NCBI GenBank assembly: GCA_003599345.1
Contig: QZJP01000049.1
Coordinates: 1-57,611 of the forward strand
Direction: 5' to 3'
Source: Bacillota bacterium
Lineage (GTDB): Bacteria > Bacillota > Sulfobacillia > UBA995 > UBA9673
Length of the DNA: 57,611 bases
Both the position numbers and the translations under genes were made by a program. Position 1 is the first letter of the stretch, and every line of letters begins with the position of its first letter. A model generated the notes under the pieces. The model ran no database searches. It saw nothing but the letters and a program-made list of their open reading frames with translations, and had not been told where the DNA came from. This document shows positions 42,712 to 51,903 of this stretch, piece after piece.

Positions 42712-44619
42712 GTGAAGATACCCAAGAAGCGCCTTGGGGAGGCCCTGGTCAGCGCTGGCCTGCTAACCCCTGAGCAGCTCGAACGCGCCATAGAGCTCCA
42801 GAGGTCGTCGGGAAAGCGCATAGGCGAGGTCATCATCAGCATGGGACTCATCGACGAGGACCGGCTGGGGCGTGTCCTCGCCCAGGAACTCGGTATCCCG
42901 TTCATCCCCGAACGCGAGGTGGAGGTTAAGCCCGAGGCGGCTCAACTCATCAACGAGCAGGCCGCTCGGCGCTACCGCGCGGTCCCCATCGACCGCCGGG
43001 GCCAGACCATCATCCTGGCCATGGCCGACCCCCAGAACGTCTTCGCCTTGGACGATGTGGCCTTCATCACGGGCTGCGAGGTCCAGCCGGTAGTCACCAC
43101 CGAGAAGGGCATCGACCGCGCGATTTACATGGCCTACCGCCGCGGCACCGGCCCCGACGCGGACGTCCGGACGGGTCCCGGAGTCCAGCGCCGGTCGGGT
43201 GCTCCACCAATCGCCACCACGAGGGCCCCCTCCCGGCCCGGGCGCGTCTCAGGACCAGCCGGGACCGTGGTACCCCTCCCGCAGGCGCCGACATCTCTCG
43301 GCGTGGGCGGCGCCCTCGGCGCCGGGGCGGCCGCGTTGGCCGGGACCGACCAATCGAAGCAGTCGTTCGCGGATATCGAGGCCGAGCTCAGCGGCGCCGC
43401 GTTCAAGGCGGCGGCGGTCAAGACCGAGGTCGAGGCCGCCGACGAGGCCCCGATAGTCCGGCTCGTCAACCAGATTATCGACCAGGCCATCGAACAGGGC
43501 GCGACCGACATCCACATAGAGCCCGATGAAACCTTCTTTCGCGTGCGCTACCGTATCGACGGCATGCTGCGCGACGTGATGAACAGGCCCATCGAGCTCC
43601 ACGCCCCCACGTCCTCGCGCATCAAGATCATGGCCAGTATGGACATCTCTGAACGCCGCCTGCCGCAGGACGGGCGCATCCAGCTCCGGGACCAGAAGCG
43701 AGACGTGGACCTTCGCGTGTCCAGCATCCCGACCATCTACGGCGAGAAGCTGGCCCTGCGCATCCTCGACAAGCGCCGGACGATAGCCAAGCTCGACAAT
43801 ATCGGCTTCCATCCGGACGACCTCGGCAAGTTCCGGGACGGCATCTCCAGGCCCCACGGGATGATTCTCGTGACGGGTCCGACCGGGAGCGGCAAGACCA
43901 CCACGCTCATGGCGGCCCTGCGCGAGCTGAACACGCCCGACAAGAACATCGTGACCCTCGAGGACCCCGTCGAGTACCAGATTCAGGGCATCAACCAGGT
44001 CATGATCAACGAGAAGGCCGGCCTGACGTTCGCGCGCGGTCTCAGGGCCTTCGTCCGCCAAGACCCGAACATCATCATGGTCGGCGAGATACGCGATTCC
44101 GAGACGGCCGAGATTGCCGTCCGCTCCGCCCTCACCGGCCATCTCGTCCTATCAACCATCCACACGAACGACGCCATCGGCGCTGTCTCGCGGCTCCTGG
44201 ACATGGGAGTCGAACCCTTCCTTATCGCGTCGACGCTCCTGTGTGTCGTGTCGCAACGCCTGGCGAGGATGCTCTGCCCCAAGTGCAAGATCCCCATAGA
44301 TCTGCCGGACGGCGACCCGGTCCGCGTCAGCTTGGGCCTCGACGACAGCGGGCCTGTCACGGTCTACGAGGCCCCGGGTTGCTCCCATTGCGGCGGCACC
44401 GGCTATCGCGGCCGTGTCGCCATCTTCGAGTTGTTCCACATCACCTCCAGAATCAGGCAGCTCATCGCAAGTCGGGCGCCCATCCAGGAAATAACTAAGG
44501 AGGCAAACCGGTCCGGCATGAGATCCCTCCAGAAGGACGGGGTCGAAAAAGCCGTCCAGGGAGTCACCAGCCTGACCGAAGTGCAGCGGGTCACCTATTC
44601 CGAGGAGTTGCCCACGTGA
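42712..44619 (+). CDS. pilB: Type IV pilus assembly ATPase PilB
   Basis: This hexameric ATPase drives pilus extension on the cytoplasmic face of the membrane. The 635-residue product has an N-terminal MshEN/T2SSE-N domain (residues 1-150), a Gly/Pro-rich linker (about 150-220), the ATPase core with Walker A TGPTGSGKTTT (about residue 389), the Asp box LEDPVEYQIQGINQ, Walker B IIMVGEIRDSETAEIA and the His box LVLSTIHTNDA. A C4 zinc motif follows (CPKCK about 522 and CSHCGG about 557). The GTG start follows GGGAGGAGCC. It overlaps pilT by four bases. Confidence 0.97.
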   Translation: MKIPKKRLGEALVSAGLLTPEQLERAIELQRSSGKRIGEVIISMGLIDEDRLGRVLAQELGIPFIPEREVEVKPEAAQLINEQAARRYRAVPIDRRGQTIILAMADPQNVFALDDVAFITGCEVQPVVTTEKGIDRAIYMAYRRGTGPDADVRTGPGVQRRSGAPPIATTRAPSRPGRVSGPAGTVVPLPQAPTSLGVGGALGAGAAALAGTDQSKQSFADIEAELSGAAFKAAAVKTEVEAADEAPIVRLVNQIIDQAIEQGATDIHIEPDETFFRVRYRIDGMLRDVMNRPIELHAPTSSRIKIMASMDISERRLPQDGRIQLRDQKRDVDLRVSSIPTIYGEKLALRILDKRRTIAKLDNIGFHPDDLGKFRDGISRPHGMILVTGPTGSGKTTTLMAALRELNTPDKNIVTLEDPVEYQIQGINQVMINEKAGLTFARGLRAFVRQDPNIIMVGEIRDSETAEIAVRSALTGHLVLSTIHTNDAIGAVSRLLDMGVEPFLIASTLLCVVSQRLARMLCPKCKIPIDLPDGDPVRVSLGLDDSGPVTVYEAPGCSHCGGTGYRGRVAIFELFHITSRIRQLIASRAPIQEITKEANRSGMRSLQKDGVEKAVQGVTSLTEVQRVTYSEELPT

Positions 44620-45929
44620 CAGAAACCGAGGGAACCCTGTACCACGTGACGTCGCGGTCCGAGGCCGCGGCCAGCACCGAGTTCGACGCCAACAACCTAC
44701 TGGAGGTATCTTCGAGGCATGAGGCCTCCGACCTCATCCTCACGGTCGGGGCCCCCCCGACCATGCGGGTCAACGACGACCTGGTCGCCATCGGCGGGAC
44801 CAAACTGGAGCAGAACGATTGCGAGGCCCTCCTCTACCAGATGCTCCATCCCGACCTCGCGGCCAAGTTCGAGCGTAGAGGCGAGATCGACTTCGCCTAC
44901 AGCATCCCCGGGGTGGGCCGCTACCGTGTCAACGGTTTCCGGCAACGGGGTTCGGTGGCCATTGTCGCCCGCGTCATTCCCCCGCGGATAAAGACCATCT
45001 CGGAACTCGGGCTCCCGGACGTGGTCACGAGCCTCGCCCGGCGCCCCAACGGCATCATCCTGGTCACGGGACCTACCGGGAGCGGTAAGACGACGACCCT
45101 GGCGGCCATGATCGACCTCATCAACACCGAGCGGGCCTGCCACATCGTGACCCTGGAGGACCCCATCGAGTATCTTCATCGCCACAAGAGGAGCATCATC
45201 AACCAGCGTGAGATAGGGAAGGACACCCGGACGTTCACGAGCGGGTTACGGTCGGCCCTGCGTGAGAACCCGGACGTCATCCTTGTCGGCGAAATGCGCG
45301 ACCTTGAGACCATCGCCATCGCCATGACCGCTGCCGAGACAGGCCACCTGGTCCTGGCGACCTTGCACACGAGCGACGCCGCGCAGACCGTCGACCGCGT
45401 CATCGACGTCTTCCCGCCCCACCAGCAAGACCAAATCCGCATCCAGCTCGCGGCCACTCTCCAGGGCATCCTGGCTCAGACCCTGGTGCTCAAGCGGGAC
45501 GGCACGGCCAGGGTGGCGGCCTTCGAGATTCTCATCGCCACGCCGGCCATCCGCAACCTCATCCGGGAGGGCAAGACCTACCAGATACCCACCCAGATAC
45601 AGACCGGCGGCCGCTTCGGGATGAGGACGATGGAGGCCTCGTTGAGGGAGCTCGTCTCGTCCGGCGCCATCTCCGAGGACCAGTACAGGAGCCGCCTGGC
45701 CCACCTGGCTGCGACCGGGGTCTTCGTGCCTCCCGCCGCTCTTGGCGCCAGCGCCGGTACGGGTCCTTACGGGGCCGCGGCCGGTGGGACGACCGGTGCC
45801 GTGGGGGCGGCAGCCGGGACGGGCGGGCCGGCGTACGGACTGGTGGGGGGTAACCCGTCAGGGGCCAGCCCCTCCGGAAGAGCGGGAGGCGTCGCGCCGC
45901 GCGGAGCCTACAGGCCCCGCTCCGGCTGA
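44616..45929 (+). CDS. pilT: Twitching motility ATPase PilT
   Basis: PilT retracts the pilus by depolymerising pilin. The 437-residue product has the N-terminal PAS-like region with EASDLILTVGAPPTMRVN, Walker A GPTGSGKTTT (about residue 152), VILVGEMRDLETI and the AETGHLVLATLHTSDAAQTVDR box found in PilT but not PilB. The PilT core ends near residue 365; a Gly/Ala/Pro-rich tail of about 65 residues is extra and probably disordered. Having both pilB and pilT implies a dynamic, retractable pilus. GTG lies in the GTGA overlap. Confidence 0.96.
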   Translation: MTETEGTLYHVTSRSEAAASTEFDANNLLEVSSRHEASDLILTVGAPPTMRVNDDLVAIGGTKLEQNDCEALLYQMLHPDLAAKFERRGEIDFAYSIPGVGRYRVNGFRQRGSVAIVARVIPPRIKTISELGLPDVVTSLARRPNGIILVTGPTGSGKTTTLAAMIDLINTERACHIVTLEDPIEYLHRHKRSIINQREIGKDTRTFTSGLRSALRENPDVILVGEMRDLETIAIAMTAAETGHLVLATLHTSDAAQTVDRVIDVFPPHQQDQIRIQLAATLQGILAQTLVLKRDGTARVAAFEILIATPAIRNLIREGKTYQIPTQIQTGGRFGMRTMEASLRELVSSGAISEDQYRSRLAHLAATGVFVPPAALGASAGTGPYGAAAGGTTGAVGAAAGTGGPAYGLVGGNPSGASPSGRAGGVAPRGAYRPRSG

Positions 45930-45955
45930 GCACACGCGTGGGAAGGGTCTAGGCC

Positions 45956-47245
45956 ATGCCCGTATACCGCTACCGCGCCAAGACCTCACAGGGCCGGACC
46001 ATGGAGGGGACGGTCGAGGCTCCCGACCAGCGGGAAGCCGCCCGCACCCTCAGGGGCCGCGGCCTCTATGTGACGTCCATTGCCGACAGCCGCGAGGCGG
46101 CGGTGAACGTCCTGGCCCGGCCGCCCGCGCGCGCGTCCCGGGCGCGGCTCGCGGCGGTAGCCATGGAAGATCCGGCCCGGCGGCAGGGGCTCGGCTTCGC
46201 CCGGCCCCGCGTGAGCCTCAAGGACCTCGCTCTCTTCTGCCGCCAGTTCGCGACGATGATCAACGCCGGCGTGGCCATCCTCACGACCCTCAACATCCTC
46301 GCGCGCCAGGCGGCGTCGAGGCGGCTCCGAACGGCGCTGAACGAAGTGGCCCTGTCCATCGAACGCGGGCAGTCGCTCAGCGACTCGTTCCGCGCGCGCC
46401 CGGATGTCTTCCCGCCCCTCATCGTGAACATGTCCGCGGCCGGTGAGGCGGGCGGCATCCTGGAGGAATGCTTCGACCGCCTGGCCGACCACTTCGAGAA
46501 GGAGCACGCTGTCACCCAGAAGGTGCGTTCGGCCATGGTCTACCCCACCGTGGTCAGCCTCGTGGCCATCGGCGTGGTGACCTTCATGGTCGTCTTCGTC
46601 CTGCCCAACTTCATCTCCATCTTCGCCCAGATCGGCGCGGAGTTGCCCGGGCCGACCAGGGTAGTGATGGCCATCAGCGACTTCATCCGGGGCTACTGGT
46701 ACGCGCTCCTGGCCGCCATCGTGGTCCTCGTCATCGGGCTCCGCGTCTACGCGAGCACGGGCCGGGGAGCCTACATGGTCGACTCGTTCCTGCTCCACCT
46801 GCCGGCCTTCGGCGACGTGCTCCTCAAGCGGGCCGTCTCCCGGTTCGCCCGGACTCTGGGCACCCTCCTGAGGAGCGGTGTTCCGCTTCTCGTGTCCATG
46901 GCCGTCGTCCGGAGGACCGTAGGGAGCCGCCCGCTCGCGGTAGCCATCCTGGCCGCCGAGGACGAGATACGGGCGGGGCACGGCATCGTGGAGCCGCTGA
47001 GGGCTTCGGGGCTTTTCCCGCAGATGGTGCTCGAAATGGTGACTGTCGGCGAAGAGACCGGCGCGATAGACGCGATGCTCTCCAAGGTGGCCGACTTCTA
47101 CGACAAGGAGATAGACGTCACCCTCGAGCGCCTGGCGAACATGATCGAACCCGTGGTCATGCTGTTCGTCGGCGCCATAGTCGGGTTCATCCTTGTCTCG
47201 CTCATCATGCCGATGTTCGACATGTACAGCCAGCTGGACCTGTAA
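45956..47245 (+). CDS. pilC: Type IV pilus inner-membrane platform protein PilC
   Basis: The 429-residue protein has two GspF domains (about residues 85-210 and 290-415) with LALFCRQFATMINAGVAILTTL and LGTLLRSGVPLLVSM, and three membrane segments including VSLVAIGVVTFMVVFVLPNF and the C-terminal VVMLFVGAIVGFILVSLIMPMF. It links PilB/PilT rotation to pilin insertion. The N-terminal VYRYRAKTSQGRTMEGTVEA is typical. It follows pilT by 26 bp. Confidence 0.95.
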   Translation: MPVYRYRAKTSQGRTMEGTVEAPDQREAARTLRGRGLYVTSIADSREAAVNVLARPPARASRARLAAVAMEDPARRQGLGFARPRVSLKDLALFCRQFATMINAGVAILTTLNILARQAASRRLRTALNEVALSIERGQSLSDSFRARPDVFPPLIVNMSAAGEAGGILEECFDRLADHFEKEHAVTQKVRSAMVYPTVVSLVAIGVVTFMVVFVLPNFISIFAQIGAELPGPTRVVMAISDFIRGYWYALLAAIVVLVIGLRVYASTGRGAYMVDSFLLHLPAFGDVLLKRAVSRFARTLGTLLRSGVPLLVSMAVVRRTVGSRPLAVAILAAEDEIRAGHGIVEPLRASGLFPQMVLEMVTVGEETGAIDAMLSKVADFYDKEIDVTLERLANMIEPVVMLFVGAIVGFILVSLIMPMFDMYSQLDL

Positions 47246-47322
47246 ATGGTTCCGATAAGGACTTAGTGACTGATAAGCATAGCAGGTGGATGCACATTTG
47301 TGGCGAAACCCGTAAATAGTGG

Positions 47323-47351
47323 TTGACACGGTAGACCTGTCCTGCTAGATT
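47323..47351 (+). promoter_or_regulatory. SigA-type promoter of the pilin gene
   Basis: TTGACA (47323-47328) and TAGATT (47346-47351) are separated by exactly 17 bp, between pilC and the pilin. It predicts a 5' leader of about 70 bases before a strong GGGAGGTGA site. A separate promoter would allow the large excess of major pilin over the machinery. Confidence 0.75.
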
Positions 47352-47426
47352 GGATGGGTTCTCTAGCACCAGCTACCAGGGGTCTCAAGCGGGCTACCGT
47401 TAATCCGATAGGGAGGTGAACAAGAG

Positions 47427-48041
47427 ATGGCAATCCGCAAGCACCTGTCTGGCCAGAAGGGCTTCACCCTCATCGAACTACTCGTTGTCGTGGCCATCCT
47501 TGGCATCCTGGTTGGGCTGGCGGCGCCCCGCGTTCTCAGTGCCATCGACAACGCTAGGGCCCGTCGAGCCGAGGCCGACATGGTGGTCATCAGGGATGCG
47601 CTCGAGAGGTTCTACTTGGACTGGGGTATCTTCTCCCCTGACCTCTACTACCTGATCAGCGAAGACTACATCGACCCGAACTTCTCGTTCAAGAACAGCT
47701 ACGGCAACTACTACTTCTACGCCGTGCGGGTGAACGAGACTAACGACCCGAACAGCCCCAACTACGCCGACTACGTCCTGGGGGACCCGGGGCAGACGCC
47801 GTTGGCTGCCGGGACCTACGACGCCGATGAAGTCTGCCAAGGCCTCTACACTACCGACCACGACGTGTGGATCTGGGGAACCTGGGCTACTGCACCTTCG
47901 GGATTGGCGACTTCGGTGACCGCGAACAACTCCCAGACGGGGCAGAACAAGACCTTCAACTTGGAGGTAACCTTGCTGACGATAACGCCGGCAACGAAGC
48001 CCTCAAGCACGGCCATCAAGTACAGCGGTCAGCAGCCCTAG
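47427..48041 (+). CDS. pilA: Type IV pilin (major pilin candidate)
   Basis: The prepilin has a short 12-residue leader ending in QKG, then the class III-type signal FTLIELLVVVAILGILVGLAAPRVL, with cleavage expected between G and F and the conserved Glu5. The 192-residue mature protein has a Tyr/Asn/Asp-rich globular part (SYGNYYFYAVRVN; NDPNSPNYADYVLGD) and one cysteine. It is the only pilin in the window; prepilin peptidase and minor pilins must lie elsewhere. It has its own promoter and is followed by a hairpin. Confidence 0.93.
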   Translation: MAIRKHLSGQKGFTLIELLVVVAILGILVGLAAPRVLSAIDNARARRAEADMVVIRDALERFYLDWGIFSPDLYYLISEDYIDPNFSFKNSYGNYYFYAVRVNETNDPNSPNYADYVLGDPGQTPLAAGTYDADEVCQGLYTTDHDVWIWGTWATAPSGLATSVTANNSQTGQNKTFNLEVTLLTITPATKPSSTAIKYSGQQP

Positions 48042-48088
48042 GGAGCTTCTAGAGTCGTATCAGAACCGGATATCCGGAAGCAGGAGTT

Positions 48089-48117
48089 CGGGGCGGGTCG
48101 GAAAGCGGCCCGCCCCG
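48089..48117 (+). terminator. Hairpin after the pilin gene
   Basis: CGGGGCGGG and CCCGCCCCG form a 9-bp GC stem 48 bases after the pilin stop codon. There is no T run. It may act as a terminator or stabilise the pilin message. A GGGAGC-GCAA-GCTCCC small hairpin follows near 48139. Confidence 0.55.
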
Positions 48118-48311
48118 AGTTCACAGAGTGGGACGTTTAGGGAGCGCAAGCTCCCCGCGGCCGCAACCGTCGCCCGTGTTGCCGTCGCCCGTGATGCCCG
48201 GCCTCAAGCGACGTGGAGCAGGACCGTTCCCTACTGGAATAGTAGGAAGTAACAGGTTCGGCCGCGAAGTTTGTTACATAAGGGGAGATTAAGGGGGAGG
48301 GGGAGGGCGGC

Positions 48312-51300
48312 ATGTCGCCTTCTCGCCGGCCGTACCGCGAGGAGATCGCGCCCAGGCGACGCAGTTCCCTCCGTGGTCTCCTCACTTTCCTTGGGATTCT
48401 GCTCCTCCTGGGTGGCGTGGCCCTCGGTGTCCTCGTCCTGAGCCCCGGCCTGGCGAGTCTCATCCCCGGCCCGGTCGGTGAACGGCTCAACGTGATAGCC
48501 ACGAGCGGCCGGGGTTGGCTCGAAGGCCTCATCTCCGATGAAGGGGCCCTCGGAGCCGTTCGGCAATTCGTCGAGCCCTACCTCTCCAAGCTGGGACTCA
48601 ACCTCACCACCGTCCTCTTGGGTATGGGCCTTCTTCTCCTGGCGGTCATCTGCATCCGAATTCTCGCCGTCACCTCGAGGGTTGAGAGACCGGAGAGCGA
48701 GGACGAGGTCTTCGGCGAGGACGGTAAGGGTCCCGGCGAGGGTGGGCGCAGCCCGTATTGGCCGTATGAGAAGCGGCCCGCGGCCCGCAAGTCGGGAGCC
48801 CTCATGTCGGGTACACGGCTCACACCTGACCGGCCCGTAGGGGCCGCGTTCGACACGAGCGCGGCCCGGGGGTCCGGACCCGGAGCGATGGGGCCGGATT
48901 TCGGGACGGGCAACGAGCAGGCCTACGCGACGGGCGGCGAACCGGCCTACGGGGCTGGCGAAGCGGATTTCGCGACCGGCCCCACACCGGGGTTTGAGAC
49001 CGTACCCGCGGCGGAGGCCTTCGACGCCGGGCCTCCTTCCGAGGCCGTGCCTCACAGAGACGCCGCTCTAGACTTCTCCCTCCCGGATACGGCGACCGGT
49101 GACGCGTGGCCCCTGGTTCGTCCCCGGTCGATTCCGAGTCCCGAGCCCGTCGCTCATGGCGTTGAGCGCGGCGAGGGCATCGAGCCCGGTCGAGACGCCA
49201 CTACACATTCCCCGCCCGCCGAAGTGACCATGGGCGACCACGCCGCCGGTGAGGCCTTGCCTGCGCCCGGCCCCGAAGAGATGGGACCCGGCCTTGGGGA
49301 CCTTGGTGAGGAGCCGGAGTCGCGTGCGGCCGGGGGTCTCTCGTTCGATGCCGAGTTCGCCCCGGAGGAGGCCTTCGGCGGTGAAGAGGAGGCCCTTCCG
49401 CCGCGCCACGCGGTCGCACCGGCAGGCCCGGGGACAGCTCTGACTGGTGAGCCGGCTTCCGGCGAGCGACCAGGCCCGGGGCCCTTCGCGCCACCGGCCC
49501 CGGAGCCGGGTCTTCCGGGCGTGGGCCAGCCCGCACCCACGGCCGGGGCGGGCGAGGCCGCCTACTATCCGCCTGCCGGCTATCCTCAGCCACCGGTGGC
49601 GCGGTCGCGCACGGAGCCTGGGGTGGGGCAGCCCGTCCCTTCACTGTCCCATGAGGGGGAATACCCCTCAGAGGACTACCTGGCGGACATGCCGGCCCCG
49701 GCGTTCCCGCCGCCCACTTTCCCGAGGCCGGGTGTCGAGCCGTTCGGCCCGCCCCCCACCCCACAGCGCGCACGGGAGGCGTGGGTGGAAGGCAGGCCTA
49801 GCCTCGGCGCGGGGCTCCGGAAGTTCGCCTTCCCGGGCTTCGTCCTCATGGCTCTGGGAGCCGGGGGGGCCTACGGTCTTCAGACCCCGTTGGCGGCCTA
49901 CATCACGGGCGGGCCCTACGGCCAGTACCTCCTCGCCAGCGCCGCGGCCGTTCTCAGCATGGGTGTTGGGCTATGGTTCATGAACGGGCCGATGCGTCCC
50001 GTGGTGAGCCGGATGGCCCCCGGCTTCCCCGGCGTCGGAGGCCGGGCCGCGGCGGAGGCCGCAGCCGCGATGGCCCCCGGGCGCGGGTTCCCGGCGCAGG
50101 GGCCTCCGGTGAGCGCGAGGCCGCCGAGGCCCGCGTTCCGGTCCGTGGGCCCGGCGCCGATTCCCGGGCGGGCCGCTCTCGAGAGCGGTCTAGAGGCTCC
50201 CGACGCCATTGACTGGGGTAGGCTACCCAAACCTTCCGTGTTCATCCCCTGGAGCCAGGCCGGGACCACCATCGGTCTTGACATCGGCGCCGCCTGGATG
50301 AAGGCGGTGCAGGTCGGTCCCGGTCGTCACGGCCTGGAAATCGTGAACCTAGGCCTCTGCCCCACCCCCGAGGGCGTCGTCGGCGAGGACGGCATAAGTG
50401 ACCCGGACCTACTCGGCGAGGCCGTCAAGGACTTGCTTCAAAGCAGGAATATCATCCAGCGGGAAGTTGTGACCGCCCTCGGCGGGCAGGGGGTCATCAT
50501 CCGCCACGTCCAGTTCCCGGTGATGAGCCCGGACGAGTTGCGCGAGGTCCTGCGGTGGGAGGCGGAGCACCACATCCCGATTCCGCCGCCCGAGGCCGTG
50601 GTCGACTTCACGGTCATGCCCGGCCAGGGAGACTCGGACGAGCGGGGCAACCGCCAGATGCGGGTCATGCTCGTCGGCGCTCAGAAGAAGGTCGTCGAAG
50701 ACCAGATAGCCGCCTTGAGGCGGGCCAAGCTGGTGCCGAGGGGTGTCGACGCGGAAGCCCTGGCGTGTTTCCGTGTCGTCCAGGCGGCCGGGCACTTCGT
50801 CGAGGACCCTCTGCGCTACGCGCAGGCCGTCATCGATCTCGGTCACTCCTCGACGAAGCTCGGCATCTATCTCAGGGGCGCTCTCGAGATGAGCCGCACC
50901 CTGGGCATCGGCGGCCGCGCCCTCACGCAGGTGCTGGTCGAGAAGTTGCGGGTTCCGGAGGTCGAGGCCGAGACGCTCAAGCGGCAGTACGGCGTCCTTC
51001 CGGAAGGCGGGAGAGTCACCGCCGCCCTGAGCCCGACCCTTCAGGACCTCATGTTCGAGATCAGGCGATCGTTCGAGTTCTTCTCCTCGCGTCACTTCGG
51101 GCAGTCCGTGAGGCACGTCTACCTGATAGGCGGAGGGGCCCGCATGCCCGGGATAGTCCAAGCCCTCGGCCGTTACCTCAACCCGTCCCTCGGCGAGAGG
51201 ATCCCGGAGGGGGCGGCTATCGGGGTGGAACTCGTCGACCCGCTGTCAGCCGTGGGCCTCCACCCGCGGCTCTACGACCAGGCCGACCTCATCGGGACCG

Positions 51301-51365
51301 AGTTCGTGACGGCCCTAGGCCTCGCCTTGTCCGAAGAGGAGGAGGGCCCCGCGCATGAAGGTTAA
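48312..51365 (+). CDS. pilM: PilM fused to a large membrane and proline-rich N-terminal region
   Basis: The C-terminal 365 residues (from about residue 652, TIGLDIGAAWMKAVQVG) are a full PilM, the actin-like cytoplasmic ATPase-fold protein that binds PilN. It has EHHIPIPPPEAVVDF, AVIDLGHSSTKLGIYLRG and YLIGGGARMPGI. PilM is normally about 350 residues and soluble. Here 650 residues precede it: two membrane segments (about residues 22-42 and 97-118), an Ala/Gly/Pro/Glu-rich low-complexity stretch of about 350 residues with tyrosine and proline motifs, and two more membrane segments (about residues 505-525 and 540-560) just before PilM. The frame is continuous with no strong internal start before PilM. 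GGGGGAGGGGGAGG precedes the ATG. It overlaps pilN by 11 bp. Confidence 0.88.
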   Translation: MSPSRRPYREEIAPRRRSSLRGLLTFLGILLLLGGVALGVLVLSPGLASLIPGPVGERLNVIATSGRGWLEGLISDEGALGAVRQFVEPYLSKLGLNLTTVLLGMGLLLLAVICIRILAVTSRVERPESEDEVFGEDGKGPGEGGRSPYWPYEKRPAARKSGALMSGTRLTPDRPVGAAFDTSAARGSGPGAMGPDFGTGNEQAYATGGEPAYGAGEADFATGPTPGFETVPAAEAFDAGPPSEAVPHRDAALDFSLPDTATGDAWPLVRPRSIPSPEPVAHGVERGEGIEPGRDATTHSPPAEVTMGDHAAGEALPAPGPEEMGPGLGDLGEEPESRAAGGLSFDAEFAPEEAFGGEEEALPPRHAVAPAGPGTALTGEPASGERPGPGPFAPPAPEPGLPGVGQPAPTAGAGEAAYYPPAGYPQPPVARSRTEPGVGQPVPSLSHEGEYPSEDYLADMPAPAFPPPTFPRPGVEPFGPPPTPQRAREAWVEGRPSLGAGLRKFAFPGFVLMALGAGGAYGLQTPLAAYITGGPYGQYLLASAAAVLSMGVGLWFMNGPMRPVVSRMAPGFPGVGGRAAAEAAAAMAPGRGFPAQGPPVSARPPRPAFRSVGPAPIPGRAALESGLEAPDAIDWGRLPKPSVFIPWSQAGTTIGLDIGAAWMKAVQVGPGRHGLEIVNLGLCPTPEGVVGEDGISDPDLLGEAVKDLLQSRNIIQREVVTALGGQGVIIRHVQFPVMSPDELREVLRWEAEHHIPIPPPEAVVDFTVMPGQGDSDERGNRQMRVMLVGAQKKVVEDQIAALRRAKLVPRGVDAEALACFRVVQAAGHFVEDPLRYAQAVIDLGHSSTKLGIYLRGALEMSRTLGIGGRALTQVLVEKLRVPEVEAETLKRQYGVLPEGGRVTAALSPTLQDLMFEIRRSFEFFSSRHFGQSVRHVYLIGGGARMPGIVQALGRYLNPSLGERIPEGAAIGVELVDPLSAVGLHPRLYDQADLIGTEFVTALGLALSEEEEGPAHEG

Positions 51366-51903
51366 CCTCCTCCCCTACCAGCTCGCTCAGAAGGCGGGTC
51401 CCAACTGGCGCACCATTTTCCTGCTCGGCGGGATGGTCCTCCTCGCGGGCGTGACCCTCATCTTCTACGTGGCCCTACAGGGACAGGTCAACAAGTTCAT
51501 GGCCGACATCGCCGCCGTGAAGCGGGACTACGAGCAGTACACCGCGGCCCTGGAGCGAAAGGCCACCCTGGACCAACTCCAGGCCTCCTACACGGAGAAG
51601 CAGGGCTTCATCATGCAGTTGTCCGGGGAAGGCGTCAAGTGGAACGACATCATGGACGAGCTGCGGAGCATCATCCCCAAGACGGTCGTCCTCGACACGG
51701 TGTCCAGTGACGAAACCGGGCACATGGTGCTGGAAGGGCGGGCCGGCGGGCTGATAGCCCTATCGCAGTTCCACAATAACATCCAAGACTCGGCGACCAT
51801 GGCCGCGCCGGACGTGAAGAGTGTGCTCTGGGACATAGAGGGCGCGTTCTTCAAGTTCGTTCTCGAGTGCGACGCGAAACAGGCGGTGGGCGACGGTGGC
51901 TAG
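51355..51903 (+). CDS. pilN: Type IV pilus alignment protein PilN
   Basis: The N-terminal motif VNLLPYQLA is the conserved PilM-binding peptide of PilN. One membrane segment (IFLLGGMVLLAGVTLIFYVAL) and a coiled-coil/ferredoxin-like periplasmic-side domain follow. The 182-residue length is typical. It is read from an ATG inside the pilM 3' end and overlaps pilO by 8 bp, so MNO are tightly coupled. Confidence 0.93.
   Translation: MKVNLLPYQLAQKAGPNWRTIFLLGGMVLLAGVTLIFYVALQGQVNKFMADIAAVKRDYEQYTAALERKATLDQLQASYTEKQGFIMQLSGEGVKWNDIMDELRSIIPKTVVLDTVSSDETGHMVLEGRAGGLIALSQFHNNIQDSATMAAPDVKSVLWDIEGAFFKFVLECDAKQAVGDGG

Noticed and set aside
43249-44142. 297-residue minus-strand ORF opposite pilB
   Set aside because: Shadow of the pilB frame; the conserved ATPase motifs are on the plus strand.
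45986-47329. 447-residue minus-strand ORF opposite pilC
   Set aside because: Rich in His, Asp, Gly and Arg as expected for the antisense of GC-rich coding DNA; the plus strand encodes an unmistakable PilC.
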